A DNA stretch of 64,000 bases from SM23-73-3 sp964580215 (GTDB taxonomy: Bacteria > Zixibacteria > MSB-5A5 > SM1-73). This document shows, piece after piece, positions 9,019 through 18,415 of this stretch (position 1 is its first letter; each line of letters opens with the position of its first letter). Where the stretch lies: positions 29,784 through 93,783 of the forward strand of contig CAZOJT010000009.1 of the NCBI GenBank assembly GCA_964580215.1, read 5' to 3'. The notes under the pieces were generated by a model. That model did not search any database and had not been told where the DNA came from. It saw only the letters and a list, made by a program, of their open reading frames with translations. Made by a program: the position numbers and the translations under genes.

Positions 9019-10473
9019 ATGGATTGGATCATGCCAGCAGTTAATTTCAAATTGATTTTGCCAGAGATCATTCTCTGTGTCTTTGCTATTTTCATACTGG
9101 TTCTGGATCCCTTTCTTTCCAGAGATAGAAAGATTTTAACTGCTCATCTGGCTTGGATAGCCATCGTGTTATCCTTTCTGGCGAACTTGAGTCTCTGGGA
9201 TTTTCAAGATACAACTTTCAGCCAAATGTTTTTGGTGGACAATTACGCCACCTTCTTTAAATTCATCTTCCTTACCGGATCGTTTCTGATCATCTTTGCC
9301 TCCATGAATTATCTTAAAAGGGAAGAGATTTTACATGGAGAATACTTCAGTTTGATTTTGTTCTCCACCTTGGGCATGATGCTTTTAGCATCCGGCTTTG
9401 ATCTGATTGTAATCTTCTTAGGACTGGAGATCATGTCGATTTCCCTTTACGTGTTGGCTGGGTTCAAAAGAAGCGATCTAAACTCCAACGAAGCTTCCTT
9501 GAAATACTTCTTGATGGGGGCATTTGCCACCGGCTTTTTGCTTTATGGAATTGTCATGATTTACGGAAGCGTGGGAAGCACTAACTTGGAACAGATAATC
9601 AAAAGCATCGCCTTTGGTGAAGCCGGTCCAAATCTTTTAATCTGGGCTGGTGCGGGATTGCTATTGGTGGGCTTCGGATTCAAGATAGCTTCAGTTCCTT
9701 TTCACATGTGGGTGCCGGACGTGTATCAGGGAGCTCCCACTCCGGTGACCGCCTTTATCTCCGCCGGTCCCAAGGCGGCTGGATTTGCGGCACTCTTGAG
9801 AGTATTTCTCTTTTCCTTCGTTACCATAAAGCTGGATTGGACCGTGATCGTCTGGATCATGGCGGCTTTGACCATGACCGTGGGCAACATCATTGCCATT
9901 GCCCAGTCTGATATAAAAAGAATGCTGGCATATTCATCTATCGCTCATGCCGGATACGTGCTTGTGGCGTTGGTGGCTGGTGGGGAGACTGGAATCTCCA
10001 GCGCGCTGTTTTATCTCTTAGCTTACACCTTTATGAACATCGGAGCTTTCACCGTGGTGATTGCGCTGGGAAAGAAGGGTCAGGAGAACACCGGTTTGGA
10101 CGATTATTCTGGATTGGGCACCAGATCTCCTCTTTTGGCTGTTCTGATGACGGTCTTTATGTTTTCCCTGGCAGGATTCCCTCCCACCGCTGGATTCATG
10201 GGAAAATTCTATGTTTTCAGCGCGGCAGTGAAATCAGGATTTGTGGGATTGGTTATAATCGGAGTGCTGAACAGTCTGATCTCGGTTTATTACTACTTGA
10301 GAGTGGTGGTCATCATGTTCATGCACCCACCACAGCCTGAGGCGCAAAGAGTACCATTAGCTTTTGGCGCCGCTCTGGTTTTGTTGATCTCCATCTGGGG
10401 GGTTCTACAGATGGGCATATTCCCCGACAGCCTACTTAGCCTGGCTCAAGCCTCGGTTTCATCCATATTTTAG
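9019..10473 (+). CDS. nuoN: NADH-quinone oxidoreductase subunit N
   Basis: Third antiporter-like subunit, 484 residues, closing the nuo operon. Signatures: LGLEIMSISLYVLAGF (helix 5 Glu), FKIASVPFHMWVPDVYQGAPTPV and YSSIAHAGYVLVAL. GGGAGAG at 9006-9012 gives a good ribosome binding site for ATG 9019. A 22-codon frame (8950-9018) ends in a TAG directly abutting this ATG; whether it is translated cannot be told from sequence. Downstream lies repeat DNA with no obvious classical terminator. Confidence 0.96.
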   Translation: MDWIMPAVNFKLILPEIILCVFAIFILVLDPFLSRDRKILTAHLAWIAIVLSFLANLSLWDFQDTTFSQMFLVDNYATFFKFIFLTGSFLIIFASMNYLKREEILHGEYFSLILFSTLGMMLLASGFDLIVIFLGLEIMSISLYVLAGFKRSDLNSNEASLKYFLMGAFATGFLLYGIVMIYGSVGSTNLEQIIKSIAFGEAGPNLLIWAGAGLLLVGFGFKIASVPFHMWVPDVYQGAPTPVTAFISAGPKAAGFAALLRVFLFSFVTIKLDWTVIVWIMAALTMTVGNIIAIAQSDIKRMLAYSSIAHAGYVLVALVAGGETGISSALFYLLAYTFMNIGAFTVVIALGKKGQENTGLDDYSGLGTRSPLLAVLMTVFMFSLAGFPPTAGFMGKFYVFSAAVKSGFVGLVIIGVLNSLISVYYYLRVVVIMFMHPPQPEAQRVPLAFGAALVLLISIWGVLQMGIFPDSLLSLAQASVSSIF

Positions 10474-10966
10474 TTCTCAATCTCTCACAGCTGATTAACT
10501 GGATTAAGCTGATCAGTTATTATGAATATCTGTTTAATCCGATCAATCTGCTGTGAATTTTCTTTGCCGAGCAAAACTGTCTATTGTCACCCTCTCCTTA
10601 CCCCTCCCATCAAGGGATGAGGCTGTGTGTTTCCCTCTCCCCTGCGGGGAGAGGGATAAAGGGTGAGGGGGAAAGGAAGGAAAAAGAACAAGGAAAAAAT
10701 GAATAAACCCCTCACCTCAGTCCTGCGAAGCATGCATATGCATCTCCCCAGAGGGGAGAGGAAGAGGAAATTCCCTCTCCTCTGGGGAGAGAGAGACAAA
10801 GGGTGAGGGGGGAGATTTAAGACCAGACAAATAAAACGGACAGCCACGAGGGCTGTCCCTATGCTAGTGATTGAGTCCGAGCACCAAAGCAGACCGGTCA
10901 ACGGATTAAGCGGATTGAACGGATAAAAGAAAATAATCTATTGTATCCGTTTCATCCGATGACGGT
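10474..10966. repeat. Repeat-filled spacer between the nuo operon and the activase gene
   Basis: This 493-base convergent spacer contains an imperfect inverted array of GATTAA/TTAATC words (10490-10550), a large CCCTCTCC-type element with several GGGGAGAGG palindromes (about 10588-10815), a GCATGCATATGCATC palindrome nested inside that element (10733-10748), a GGGCTGTCCCT fragment (10838-10862) and a GGTCAACGGATTAAG array with inverted half (10895-10962). No gene is supported here. Confidence 0.8.
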
Positions 10967-13900
10967 TTAAGATTTTCTTCTCTGGAAATCTCTGGCTTGA
11001 TGCATGAAAGCTTCCAGGCGGGTGATCTCGTTGGCATCCTCCTGCCCTTCGTAGACTAAGTTGAGCCAGGGGAAGTTGCCAAAGTCCTCCCTGAGTTTCT
11101 TTGACATGGCAGTGACAACGGTTCCGGGCATACAGGTGAAGGGCATAGTGTTCACTACTCCGGAAAGATCCTGGTTTATGTAGTCGATGGCTTTTCCAAT
11201 GGATAATATGGCTTCTCCTCCAAATGACTCATGCAGATAAGGACTGGCAAGCTTCAGCACATCTTCGGTTTTAGGTTCGTGACATTCCAGAATGGAACCT
11301 TCCAACCGTTTCTCCAATTGGTGCTCTTTTCTTCTCTGTACCCAGTAAGTGAGCCATCCCTTCACGTACTCTTTGTATCTTCTCTCCAAGAGACTCTGTC
11401 TTTTGTACATGTAACTGGTGTAGTTGATCCATTCACCCATGCCTGTCACCCAAGCTTCCCCTCCCAAAGTCTCGATCTTTCTCACCAGGTTGTTGTTGGA
11501 AAATCTGTTCGACCGTATATAAATCTCACCCACAACCCCAATGATGGGTTTTCTTTGTTCGCCATTTTTTTTGATTTTGGCGAACATATCCCTTGCCCAG
11601 GTGAGTATTTCCTCGATGTCTCCTTTGGAAGCTGTGGTCTTGGATAACTGCTCTAAACACAACTGGTAAACCCGATCAGTTTCCCCTTTGTTCTTTTCGT
11701 AAGGTCTGGTCTGATGCAGAAGCTTTATCAGAAGATCTGTTGTTACCATGCTCTTCCAGGCTAATTTGCGGAAGTCACCATCAAGATTTGAGACGGTGGA
11801 GTAGCCATCCTCGGAATCGGGGGAGATGATGGGAACGTTCGAATATCCCAACTCATCTAAGATCACACGCTGTAGGTTATGATATTCACCGAACCGACAG
11901 GGTCCATGTGCCTGGGGCATAAAAAAGGCAATCCTTTCAGGTTTTATTCCCGGTTTTCTTAGGAGTTTCAAAAGATCGCCAGTGGTCAGAATGAAGGGAT
12001 AGCACTCCTTTCCAGAGGTGAATTTTCTCCCCAGTGTGAGAGTGTCTTCATCCGACCGATCCATAACATAAGCCTCCAGCCCACAGGCGTTCAAGGCGGC
12101 TTTAAAGGCATAAGCGTGATCACACATATTGGGGATATATAAAGTTCTATGGTTCTCAGAAGCGGTGAATTTGTATCTGGGAAGCTCTAATTTTTTCTTT
12201 CTTGGCGGTTGGTATTTCTTCAAGCTGTCTAAGAATGCCTCACATCGGGTGATAACTCCTGCATCGGCTGAGTGTTCATCCAACTCGATCAATAAGAAAG
12301 GTTTTCCAGATAGATTCTTTTTAAAGAAGTGAGTGATAAAAGAATCGGGACCACAGCCGAAATTAGATATATATAAACCAAAAAGTTTTTTGTGATCTCT
12401 TAGGATCTCCGATGCGGCTAAGATATTCTGTCCATATTTCCAGTATATATTGGGGAGATGATCCTTTTTGATTTGGGGATCATGGCAAAAGAAATCCATG
12501 GGGATGGCTAACATCCCTAAATCTGCAAGTTTTTTGGGGATATTTAAGCTAATCCCGGGATCACAGGTATTGTAAGGCCTTCCCACAATTACCAGAGCCT
12601 TTTGATCTTCTTTTAGGCTCTGCAAGACTTCCTTTCCTTTCAAAGTAAGTCTTCTGTAAAACTCCTCCTGACATCTTTCCGCCTTCAGCATGGCCTTCTT
12701 TATCTGGCTCTTTCTTCTCTTCAATTCTTTTCCCAGTTTAGTGAGCGTTCTTAGAAGAATGTTTCTATCCAATTGAAAGTAGACCGGGAAAGAAAGCAGT
12801 CGGGTGGGATAGTCGTCTAAATTTATGGCGGCTTTAATCAGGTAGGGCAAAGACTGAACATAGGGACAGGCATAATTTTCCTTGTTGTGGTTATCCTCCT
12901 TTTTCATGTCTATCAAGCTGGGGAGAAAAATGTAGTCTAACTTTTTCTTTAGAAGATTTAGAACATGACCATGCGCTACCTTGACCGGAAAACAGGTGTC
13001 TGAGAGAACCTGTTCTGTACCCTGGCGAATTATCTGTTTGTTGGTGGGATCGGAGAGCACCACCTCAAAACCCAACTCCTCAAAGAAGGTCGCCCAGTAG
13101 GGAAAGAACTCATGGAAGAAAAGACATAGAGGAATGCCGACCTTTTTTTTCTCTCCCTGGTTTGAATCTGAATTAGAATGTGAAGTTACAAATTCCTTAT
13201 GAATGTGGAAAAGTATTCTCTCCCTTTCTTTGAAAAGATCGGGGAGGGTTGATTTTTTTGATTTTCTTTTGGTGTCATATTTTTCGCAACGGCTCCCGTA
13301 GAAAAGAGACGGCTCACCTTCCACCCTTACTTCTTTTATCTCACAGTGATTGGGGCAATCTGGACATATAAAGGTGGAAATAGAGTACTGTTTTTCAGAA
13401 AGATCGAATCCCTTAAACTTGCTTTTGCCACCTTTATATTCCTCCATAGCCAAAATAGCGGCGCCTATGGCTCCAGTTACATCATGATGAGGAGGAACTG
13501 TAATCTTTTTTCCGGTTACCATCTCGAAAGCCGCCACCACTGCTTTGTTCCATGCCACCCCACCCTGGAAAAAGATATAGTTGCCCACCCTTTTATCACC
13601 CATCACCTTGTTCAGATAGTTATAAACGATGGAATAAGCCAGCCCTGCCACCAGATCCTCTTTAGGCACGCCGGATTGCTGATGCGCCACCAGATCCGAT
13701 TCCATAAAGACGGTACAGCGTTCCCCGCAGTTGACCGGGCGTTTCGATTTAAGCGCCAGATCTCCGAATTCTTCCTCGATATTGATGTTAAGCTTTTCTG
13801 CCTGCTCCTGCAAGAAAGACCCGGTTCCAGCCGCACACACCTTGTTCATTTCAAAATCTATAACCGCTCCATCCTGCAGGCTGATGTATTTTGAATCCTG

Positions 13901-15184
13901 TCCTCCGATCTCAAATATGGTATCCACCTTCGGATCGATGCTAACTGCGGCGACAGCCTGAGCGGTGATCTCGTTATGCACCACGTCTGCCCCCACAAAA
14001 TCTCCGGTTAGGTATCTTCCTGATCCAGTGGTTCCCGTACCCAGAATATTTACCTTATCTTTAATCTGGTCGCCCACTATCTTCAGCCCACGCTTCACTG
14101 CCTCGATGGGACGTCCCTCGGTCATAAGATAAATTCGAGAGATCACATTTTTGTCCTTATCTATTGCCACCACATTGGTGGATAAAGAACCTACATCAAT
14201 TCCCAGGAAAGCATCGATTTTATCTTCATGTGGCACGTGATGATTTTTGGTGATCTCATAATATTTATTCTCTGGGAAAGCAAACACTAAAGGCTCTTTC
14301 CCCTTGTGTTCTATCCGGGGAGAAGCTAAGTATTCATTCAGCCTCTCTAAGCCCAGAAAAGGAATATCCGCCTTCTCTGTTCCCATGATGGTCAAACCTG
14401 CCCCAACAGCTCCCATCTCCTTAAAGAATTGTGGAATTAACAACTCTCCTTCGGAGAGTCCAAATACGCTTTCAAAAGCCCTTCTTACCCCTAAGTTAGC
14501 GGCAACTCCACCCTGAAAAGAGATGGGCTTTTGGATCTTTTTCCCCTTGACGATGGAGCCTTTGAAGTTTCGTGCCATGGCAAAACATAATCCGGCAACG
14601 ATATCATAGTCCGGGGTGGCAATCTGCTGAAGGTGAATCATGTCCGATTTGGCAAAGACGCTGCATCTTCCGGCAATGCGAGGGGGATTCTTTGATTTCA
14701 GTGCCAACTTTCCAAATTCATCCTCGATGGAGATCTTCAGCCGTTTGGCTTGCTGATCCAAAAATGATCCGGTGCCGGCGGCACAGAGCGTATTCATGGA
14801 GAAATCCTCCAGCACCGGAGCTTTGGAGCCGTCATCCTGACGCAACAGAATCAGCTTGGAGTCCTCTCCCCCCATCTCAATTATGGTTCGCACCTCCGGA
14901 GTTAAAAAGCCGGTGGCTTTTGCCTGGGCGATCACCTCGTTTACGAAGCTTCCCCCTAAGATGGAATTTATCAACTTTCCGCCGGTGCCAGTGGCGGCTA
15001 AAGATTTTATATCATCCGGATTGAATTTTTCAAAAAGATCCTCTAAGATGCCTTTTAAAGTAGGAAGTGGTTGCCCTGTAGATCTCTGGTAATAAGATCG
15101 AAGTATCTCCCTCTCAGATGAGAGAAGCACCACCTTCACGCTGACTGATCCTATATCAATGCCCAAATAGAGATTCTTATTCAT
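10967..15184 (-). CDS. Double acyl-CoA dehydratase activase-type protein (BcrA/BadF/HgdC family, 1405 aa)
   Basis: Residues 4-265 and 324-590 are two tandem ASKHA-fold activase domains. Each has a phosphate loop (LGIDIGSVSVK, LGIDVGSLSTN), a GGEDSK/GGQDSK motif, and the cluster-ligand pair of HgdC-type activators: C134 in CAAGTGSF with C174, and C450 in CAAGTGSF with C490. Next come a Cys-rich segment (CPDCPNHC, near 610), a DUF2229-like region (about 680-900) and a C-terminal part resembling the HgdB-type dehydratase component. HgdC-type activators use ATP to push an electron into a dehydratase. This fused giant form is widespread in anaerobes but its substrate is not established. No separate dehydratase gene is adjacent. 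Transcribed from a near-consensus promoter at 15269-15297. Confidence 0.9.
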   Translation of the reverse strand: MNKNLYLGIDIGSVSVKVVLLSSEREILRSYYQRSTGQPLPTLKGILEDLFEKFNPDDIKSLAATGTGGKLINSILGGSFVNEVIAQAKATGFLTPEVRTIIEMGGEDSKLILLRQDDGSKAPVLEDFSMNTLCAAGTGSFLDQQAKRLKISIEDEFGKLALKSKNPPRIAGRCSVFAKSDMIHLQQIATPDYDIVAGLCFAMARNFKGSIVKGKKIQKPISFQGGVAANLGVRRAFESVFGLSEGELLIPQFFKEMGAVGAGLTIMGTEKADIPFLGLERLNEYLASPRIEHKGKEPLVFAFPENKYYEITKNHHVPHEDKIDAFLGIDVGSLSTNVVAIDKDKNVISRIYLMTEGRPIEAVKRGLKIVGDQIKDKVNILGTGTTGSGRYLTGDFVGADVVHNEITAQAVAAVSIDPKVDTIFEIGGQDSKYISLQDGAVIDFEMNKVCAAGTGSFLQEQAEKLNINIEEEFGDLALKSKRPVNCGERCTVFMESDLVAHQQSGVPKEDLVAGLAYSIVYNYLNKVMGDKRVGNYIFFQGGVAWNKAVVAAFEMVTGKKITVPPHHDVTGAIGAAILAMEEYKGGKSKFKGFDLSEKQYSISTFICPDCPNHCEIKEVRVEGEPSLFYGSRCEKYDTKRKSKKSTLPDLFKERERILFHIHKEFVTSHSNSDSNQGEKKKVGIPLCLFFHEFFPYWATFFEELGFEVVLSDPTNKQIIRQGTEQVLSDTCFPVKVAHGHVLNLLKKKLDYIFLPSLIDMKKEDNHNKENYACPYVQSLPYLIKAAINLDDYPTRLLSFPVYFQLDRNILLRTLTKLGKELKRRKSQIKKAMLKAERCQEEFYRRLTLKGKEVLQSLKEDQKALVIVGRPYNTCDPGISLNIPKKLADLGMLAIPMDFFCHDPQIKKDHLPNIYWKYGQNILAASEILRDHKKLFGLYISNFGCGPDSFITHFFKKNLSGKPFLLIELDEHSADAGVITRCEAFLDSLKKYQPPRKKKLELPRYKFTASENHRTLYIPNMCDHAYAFKAALNACGLEAYVMDRSDEDTLTLGRKFTSGKECYPFILTTGDLLKLLRKPGIKPERIAFFMPQAHGPCRFGEYHNLQRVILDELGYSNVPIISPDSEDGYSTVSNLDGDFRKLAWKSMVTTDLLIKLLHQTRPYEKNKGETDRVYQLCLEQLSKTTASKGDIEEILTWARDMFAKIKKNGEQRKPIIGVVGEIYIRSNRFSNNNLVRKIETLGGEAWVTGMGEWINYTSYMYKRQSLLERRYKEYVKGWLTYWVQRRKEHQLEKRLEGSILECHEPKTEDVLKLASPYLHESFGGEAILSIGKAIDYINQDLSGVVNTMPFTCMPGTVVTAMSKKLREDFGNFPWLNLVYEGQEDANEITRLEAFMHQARDFQRRKS

Positions 15185-15268
15185 TTTTTTGAAGAGTATG
15201 AGTCGGGTTTTCAGTCCATTGAAAATTTGATTTCGGGCATTCTCCTCTCCCTATCAAAAATTTGACAT

Positions 15269-15297
15269 ATTATATAGTTTAAAATTCAAATTGTAAA
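15269..15297 (-). promoter_or_regulatory. Sigma-70-type promoter of the activase gene
   Basis: On the minus strand TTTACA (15297-15292) and TATAAT (15274-15269) are separated by 17 bases. The site lies about 85 bases upstream of the ATG at 15184. A purine-rich GGGAGAGGAG in the leader is too far from the start to be its ribosome binding site. Confidence 0.7.
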
Positions 15298-15330
15298 GGA
15301 TTATTTTTAGAAAGAATTCAAAAGAAGTTT

Positions 15331-16120
15331 GGTCAACGGATGAAACGGAAGACATGGATTTTCATCTTTTCATCTGTTCAATCTGTTAGCGCCGTCTCAT
15401 ATTTGTTAGTTTCATAACTTTGGCAGATAAAATTAATTGGGAGGACAGCGCCAAAGAAGAGAAGTGACCCCTGCAGATGGAAATAATGGTTTCCATGCGA
15501 AGCATTCATACGAATCTCTGCCAGAGTTATTATATCAGGAGAATAATTCCCTTTCCCCTGAGGGGAGATGCGTATGCATGTGCGTATGCACTCATACGAG
15601 CTTCGCAGGGAAAGGTTGAAAATCCCGCCAGAGGTGTGAACCGTATGGTTCACTCCAGAGGCGGGGGTGAGGGGGAAAGAAGATAAACAGAAGGGGGAAA
15701 GCCAATGCCCCCTCACCTTAGTCCTCTCCCCCAAGGGGAGAGGATGTTGCCCCGACGGGCACCCGTCCGGGTGGAACCAACGTATGGGAATAAAAAATGG
15801 ATGTAGAATCCGTCTGTATATGTTATTAAGGAGAGCATATAATTGTTTACATCCCCCCTTTAGAAAGGGGGGGGGATTTGAAACTTGAAAAATTCCCCTA
15901 AATCCCCCTTTGCTAAAGGGGGATGCGTATGCATTCATACGAATTTCAAGTCAAGCCCAAAACAGGTGGGGGAGAAAAAATCAATGCGAAGCTCGTATGA
16001 GTGCATACGCACATTCATACGAATAATAAGGTGTAAACTGTTTCCTGCTCCCCTTAGTAACTTCAAAACCATAAAGACCAACTAACAATTATGGGACACC
16101 TCCCATCTGTTTAATCTGTT
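15331..16120. repeat. Repeat-rich divergent spacer
   Basis: Nearly 800 bases hold no supportable gene. Seen in order: a GGTCAACGGATGAAACGGA array with inverted half (15331-15385); a CCCTTTCCCC...GGGTGAGGGGG element (about 15548-15735) interrupted by GCGTATG palindromes (15568-15606) and by GTGAACCGTATGGTTCAC (15638-15655); two CCCCCTTT/AAAGGGGG palindromes (about 15850-15920); and more GCGTATGCATTCATACGA copies (15923-16022). Several frames cross the region, but their peptides are translated repeats. Confidence 0.8.
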
Positions 16121-16187
16121 GGGATATTTATTTTCAATTCAAAAAATATTTGCCAAAAGATTTTTAAATTGTATCTTATCTAATAAA

Positions 16188-16218
16188 GTTGGGGCAGGGG
16201 TTTGGCCCCTGCCCCAAC
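16188..16218. promoter_or_regulatory. Perfect 13-base hairpin upstream of the EamA gene
   Basis: GTTGGGGCAGGGG (16188-16200) pairs perfectly with CCCCTGCCCCAAC (16206-16218) around a five-base loop. It ends two bases before the GAGG ribosome binding site (16221-16224) of the gene starting at 16234. It could influence translation or simply be another inserted palindrome. Confidence 0.7.
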
Positions 16219-16233
16219 TTGAGGATACCTCGT

Positions 16234-17121
16234 ATGCCCCTTAAAGCGCTTCTGCTTATTTTGGTCTCAGCCCTACTTCAAGCCTCCTTGAATCTTTTGA
16301 TAAAGGGAAGCGAAAGAAAAGTCGCCTTTGTTGCCGGGGCATCTTTAATCAGTTTCATCCTCTACTTCCCGCTTTTTATGTGGGGACGAAGCTTCTTAGG
16401 GGAATCCAGCTACCCGGCAAGTCTCTGGTCGTGGATTGGTATTTTAGCCTGCGGAGGGACAGGTGCGGTCTACTACATATTCATAGGAAAAGCTTATGAC
16501 AAAGTAGACCTCTCTGTGGTCTTTCCGGTAACTCGTAGCTTTGGACCAATATTCATCTTGATCTTCGCTTTAATCCTGTTGAATGAAAAGGTGTCCTATC
16601 TGGGGTTTTTAGGTATTTTGATTACCGTCTTCGGCTCTTATGTGATTCATCTTCCTTCTTTTAAGCTTTCCCATCTTTCATTACCTTTCAAAGCATTCAA
16701 AAGCAAGCCTTTTCTCTTCTCAATGGCGGCGGGAGCGTGCACTGCCACGTATTCGCTGATAAACAAAAAGAACCTGGAGACAGTGGAGCCATTCATCTTG
16801 TATTATCTAATAATTGGCTTCATGACTTTGTTTTTGGTGATCTCTCTTCTGTTAAAAAAGAAAGGGAAACAAATCAGAGAGGAATTTAAGCACAACATAA
16901 AAGGTCTTTTCCTGATGGGACTTTTTGGCTTCATCAGCGCCGCTCTGTTTCTCTATGCTTTGCAGATGAGCAAGGTCAGCTATCTGGGGGCGGCAAGAAA
17001 TATAAGCATAGTTTTCGGAGTGATTCTGGGAAACTTCTTTCTCCAAGAAGGATATGGAAAGATGAGATTTTTTGCCTCCCTTTTGATCTTTACTGGAATA
17101 TTTCTGCTTTCTGTGAGTTAA
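16234..17121 (+). CDS. EamA/DMT-superfamily membrane transporter
   Basis: A 295-residue integral membrane protein with about ten hydrophobic helices in two five-helix halves, each with the EamA pattern (for example VVFPVTRSFGPIFILIFALILLNEK near residue 95, and a matching VSYLGAARNISIVFGVILGNFFLQEG near residue 248). Such proteins usually export metabolites or amino acids; the substrate cannot be read from sequence. I start at ATG 16234, nine bases after GAGG. A longer TTG-started frame from 16189 would translate the upstream hairpin. Followed by a terminator, so it is probably monocistronic. Confidence 0.85.
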   Translation: MPLKALLLILVSALLQASLNLLIKGSERKVAFVAGASLISFILYFPLFMWGRSFLGESSYPASLWSWIGILACGGTGAVYYIFIGKAYDKVDLSVVFPVTRSFGPIFILIFALILLNEKVSYLGFLGILITVFGSYVIHLPSFKLSHLSLPFKAFKSKPFLFSMAAGACTATYSLINKKNLETVEPFILYYLIIGFMTLFLVISLLLKKKGKQIREEFKHNIKGLFLMGLFGFISAALFLYALQMSKVSYLGAARNISIVFGVILGNFFLQEGYGKMRFFASLLIFTGIFLLSVS

Positions 17122-17131
17122 ATTTAGGTGG

Positions 17132-17166
17132 AAGCCAGAACCTAACTTAAGGTAGGTTCTGGCTTT
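17132..17166 (+). terminator. Rho-independent-type terminator after the EamA gene
   Basis: AAGCCAGAACCTAAC is followed after TTAAG by GTAGGTTCTGGCTTT, a strong stem with a short U tract. An almost identical structure ends the gene at 20593-21144. Confidence 0.8.
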
Positions 17167-17365
17167 AGACGCCTTTGGGGTTTCCCAAGACCGAAAAAGT
17201 ATTATACTTCTATTATCTTCTGCACAATTTTCTTTTCCATCCGAACAAATTTTGTGCGAAACAAAAAACAAAAGAAAAATTGGTTTACTATGGCGAATAT
17301 TCTAATCGTTTGATATTTGGTTAGTTAGAACATCCAGTTAACCTTAAACATTAAGTCATCGAGTT

Positions 17366-17381
17366 TGGCACAAAGCTTGCT
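17366..17381 (+). promoter_or_regulatory. Sigma-54 (-24/-12) promoter
   Basis: TGGCACAAAGCTTGCT matches the sigma-54 consensus TGGCACGNNNNTTGCW at every defined position but one, with the correct ten-base spacing between the GG and GC elements. Transcription would start near 17392 and give a leader of about 44 bases before the lipoprotein ATG at 17436. Such promoters need an NtrC-type activator, and none is encoded in this window. The rest of the 314-base gap upstream shows only the preceding terminator and AT-rich DNA. Confidence 0.75.
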
Positions 17382-17435
17382 TTGATAATGGAAAGGATTA
17401 TTAGGAAAGTTAGTTAGAAATATGGAGGTGTGAAA

Positions 17436-18257
17436 ATGAAAAAAGTTTTTTTAATTTTGATCTTTCTATTTGGGTCGGTTTTCATTTTCGGCGGTTGTGA
17501 AGAGGAGGTCTATATAGTTCGATCGGATTGTACCCCTCCTTCGATGCCGAAAGGAGTTTATAGTATCACCGCGGATGAGGCGGTCTGGTTGTTCTGGGAA
17601 GCGAACGATGAGAAAGATTTGGCCGGATACAGAATTTACAGGAAGACAAATCCAAACTCAAACAAATATTACCACCTTGCCACGGTAGACACTTCAGCCT
17701 ATATTGACTACAATGTAAAAAATGGAAACACTTATTACTATGGAGTAACTGCCTTCGACTATGATAGAAATGAGAGCGATTTTTCAGATGTGGCTTTTGA
17801 CACCCCCAGACCGGAGGGATTCGATTGGAGGCTATATGATCATTTTTATAAACCCTCTCTTTCCGGTTTTGATTTCTCTGAAGAAGAGGTCCTGCACTGG
17901 CTGGATTCTGACGCAGATGTTTACTTGGAATACGATGATTATCTGGAAACTTTCTTTTTGTGCGTGGCGGACAGCATCACGGACATTCAGGATTTCGGTT
18001 ACACAGATCACTTAGATGATGTGGACTGGTCACCATCAGATGGGTGGTCTAAGGTTGGCTGGGTAGAGGTGGTAGAGGGACATTCCTACATAGTCTGGAC
18101 TGCGGATGATCATTATGCTAAACTCAGGGTAGGAGAAATTATTGGCAACACCAAGATATATTTTGACTGGGCGTATCAAATAGATGGGGGAAATCAGGAG
18201 CTTGCTCCCAGACCACCTCATAGAGAGAATTATCTGAGGGTGGCTGTGAAAAGATAG
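17436..18257 (+). CDS. Fibronectin type III domain lipoprotein
   Basis: The 273-residue product starts with a lipoprotein signal (MKKVFLILIFLFGSVFIFGG then C21). An FN3 domain follows at about residues 33-125: PPSMPKGVYSITADEAVWLFW, DLAGYRIYRKT, YYYGVTAFDYDRNESDFS. The C-terminal half (about 130-273) is acidic and aromatic and I do not recognise it. It is predicted to be anchored in a membrane facing the periplasm or outside. ATG 17436 is chosen over GTG 17430 because GGAGG (17424-17428) lies seven bases before the ATG but only one before the GTG. Likely controlled by the sigma-54 promoter at 17366. Confidence 0.8.
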   Translation: MKKVFLILIFLFGSVFIFGGCEEEVYIVRSDCTPPSMPKGVYSITADEAVWLFWEANDEKDLAGYRIYRKTNPNSNKYYHLATVDTSAYIDYNVKNGNTYYYGVTAFDYDRNESDFSDVAFDTPRPEGFDWRLYDHFYKPSLSGFDFSEEEVLHWLDSDADVYLEYDDYLETFFLCVADSITDIQDFGYTDHLDDVDWSPSDGWSKVGWVEVVEGHSYIVWTADDHYAKLRVGEIIGNTKIYFDWAYQIDGGNQELAPRPPHRENYLRVAVKR

Positions 18258-18297
18258 AGTCAAGGGTCAAGAGTCAAGGGTCAAGGGTCAAGGGAAA
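18256..18297 (+). repeat. GTCAAGG heptamer tandem repeat
   Basis: Five consecutive seven-base units (GTCAAGG, with one GTCAAGA) directly follow the stop codon of the FN3 lipoprotein gene. They resemble the other short tandem arrays in spacers of this window. Confidence 0.85.
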
Positions 18298-18415
18298 GAG
18301 ATACATGAGAAAAAAGAGACTTAGAGTTAAATCAAATGAATGACGGATTGATCGGGTGAGAATATCAATCAAAAAGATAACCGCCCATCTGGGCGACAAA
18401 AAGGGAGTGAGTAAG

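Noticed and set aside
11231..14516. Several 60-180 codon plus-strand frames opposite the activase gene
   Set aside because: They lie antisense to a strongly conserved coding frame and have no recognisable motif or ribosome binding site.
15378..15938. 186-codon minus-strand frame and several shorter ones in the 15-16 kb spacer
   Set aside because: They read through nested palindromes; peptides are typical translated repeats with no domain.
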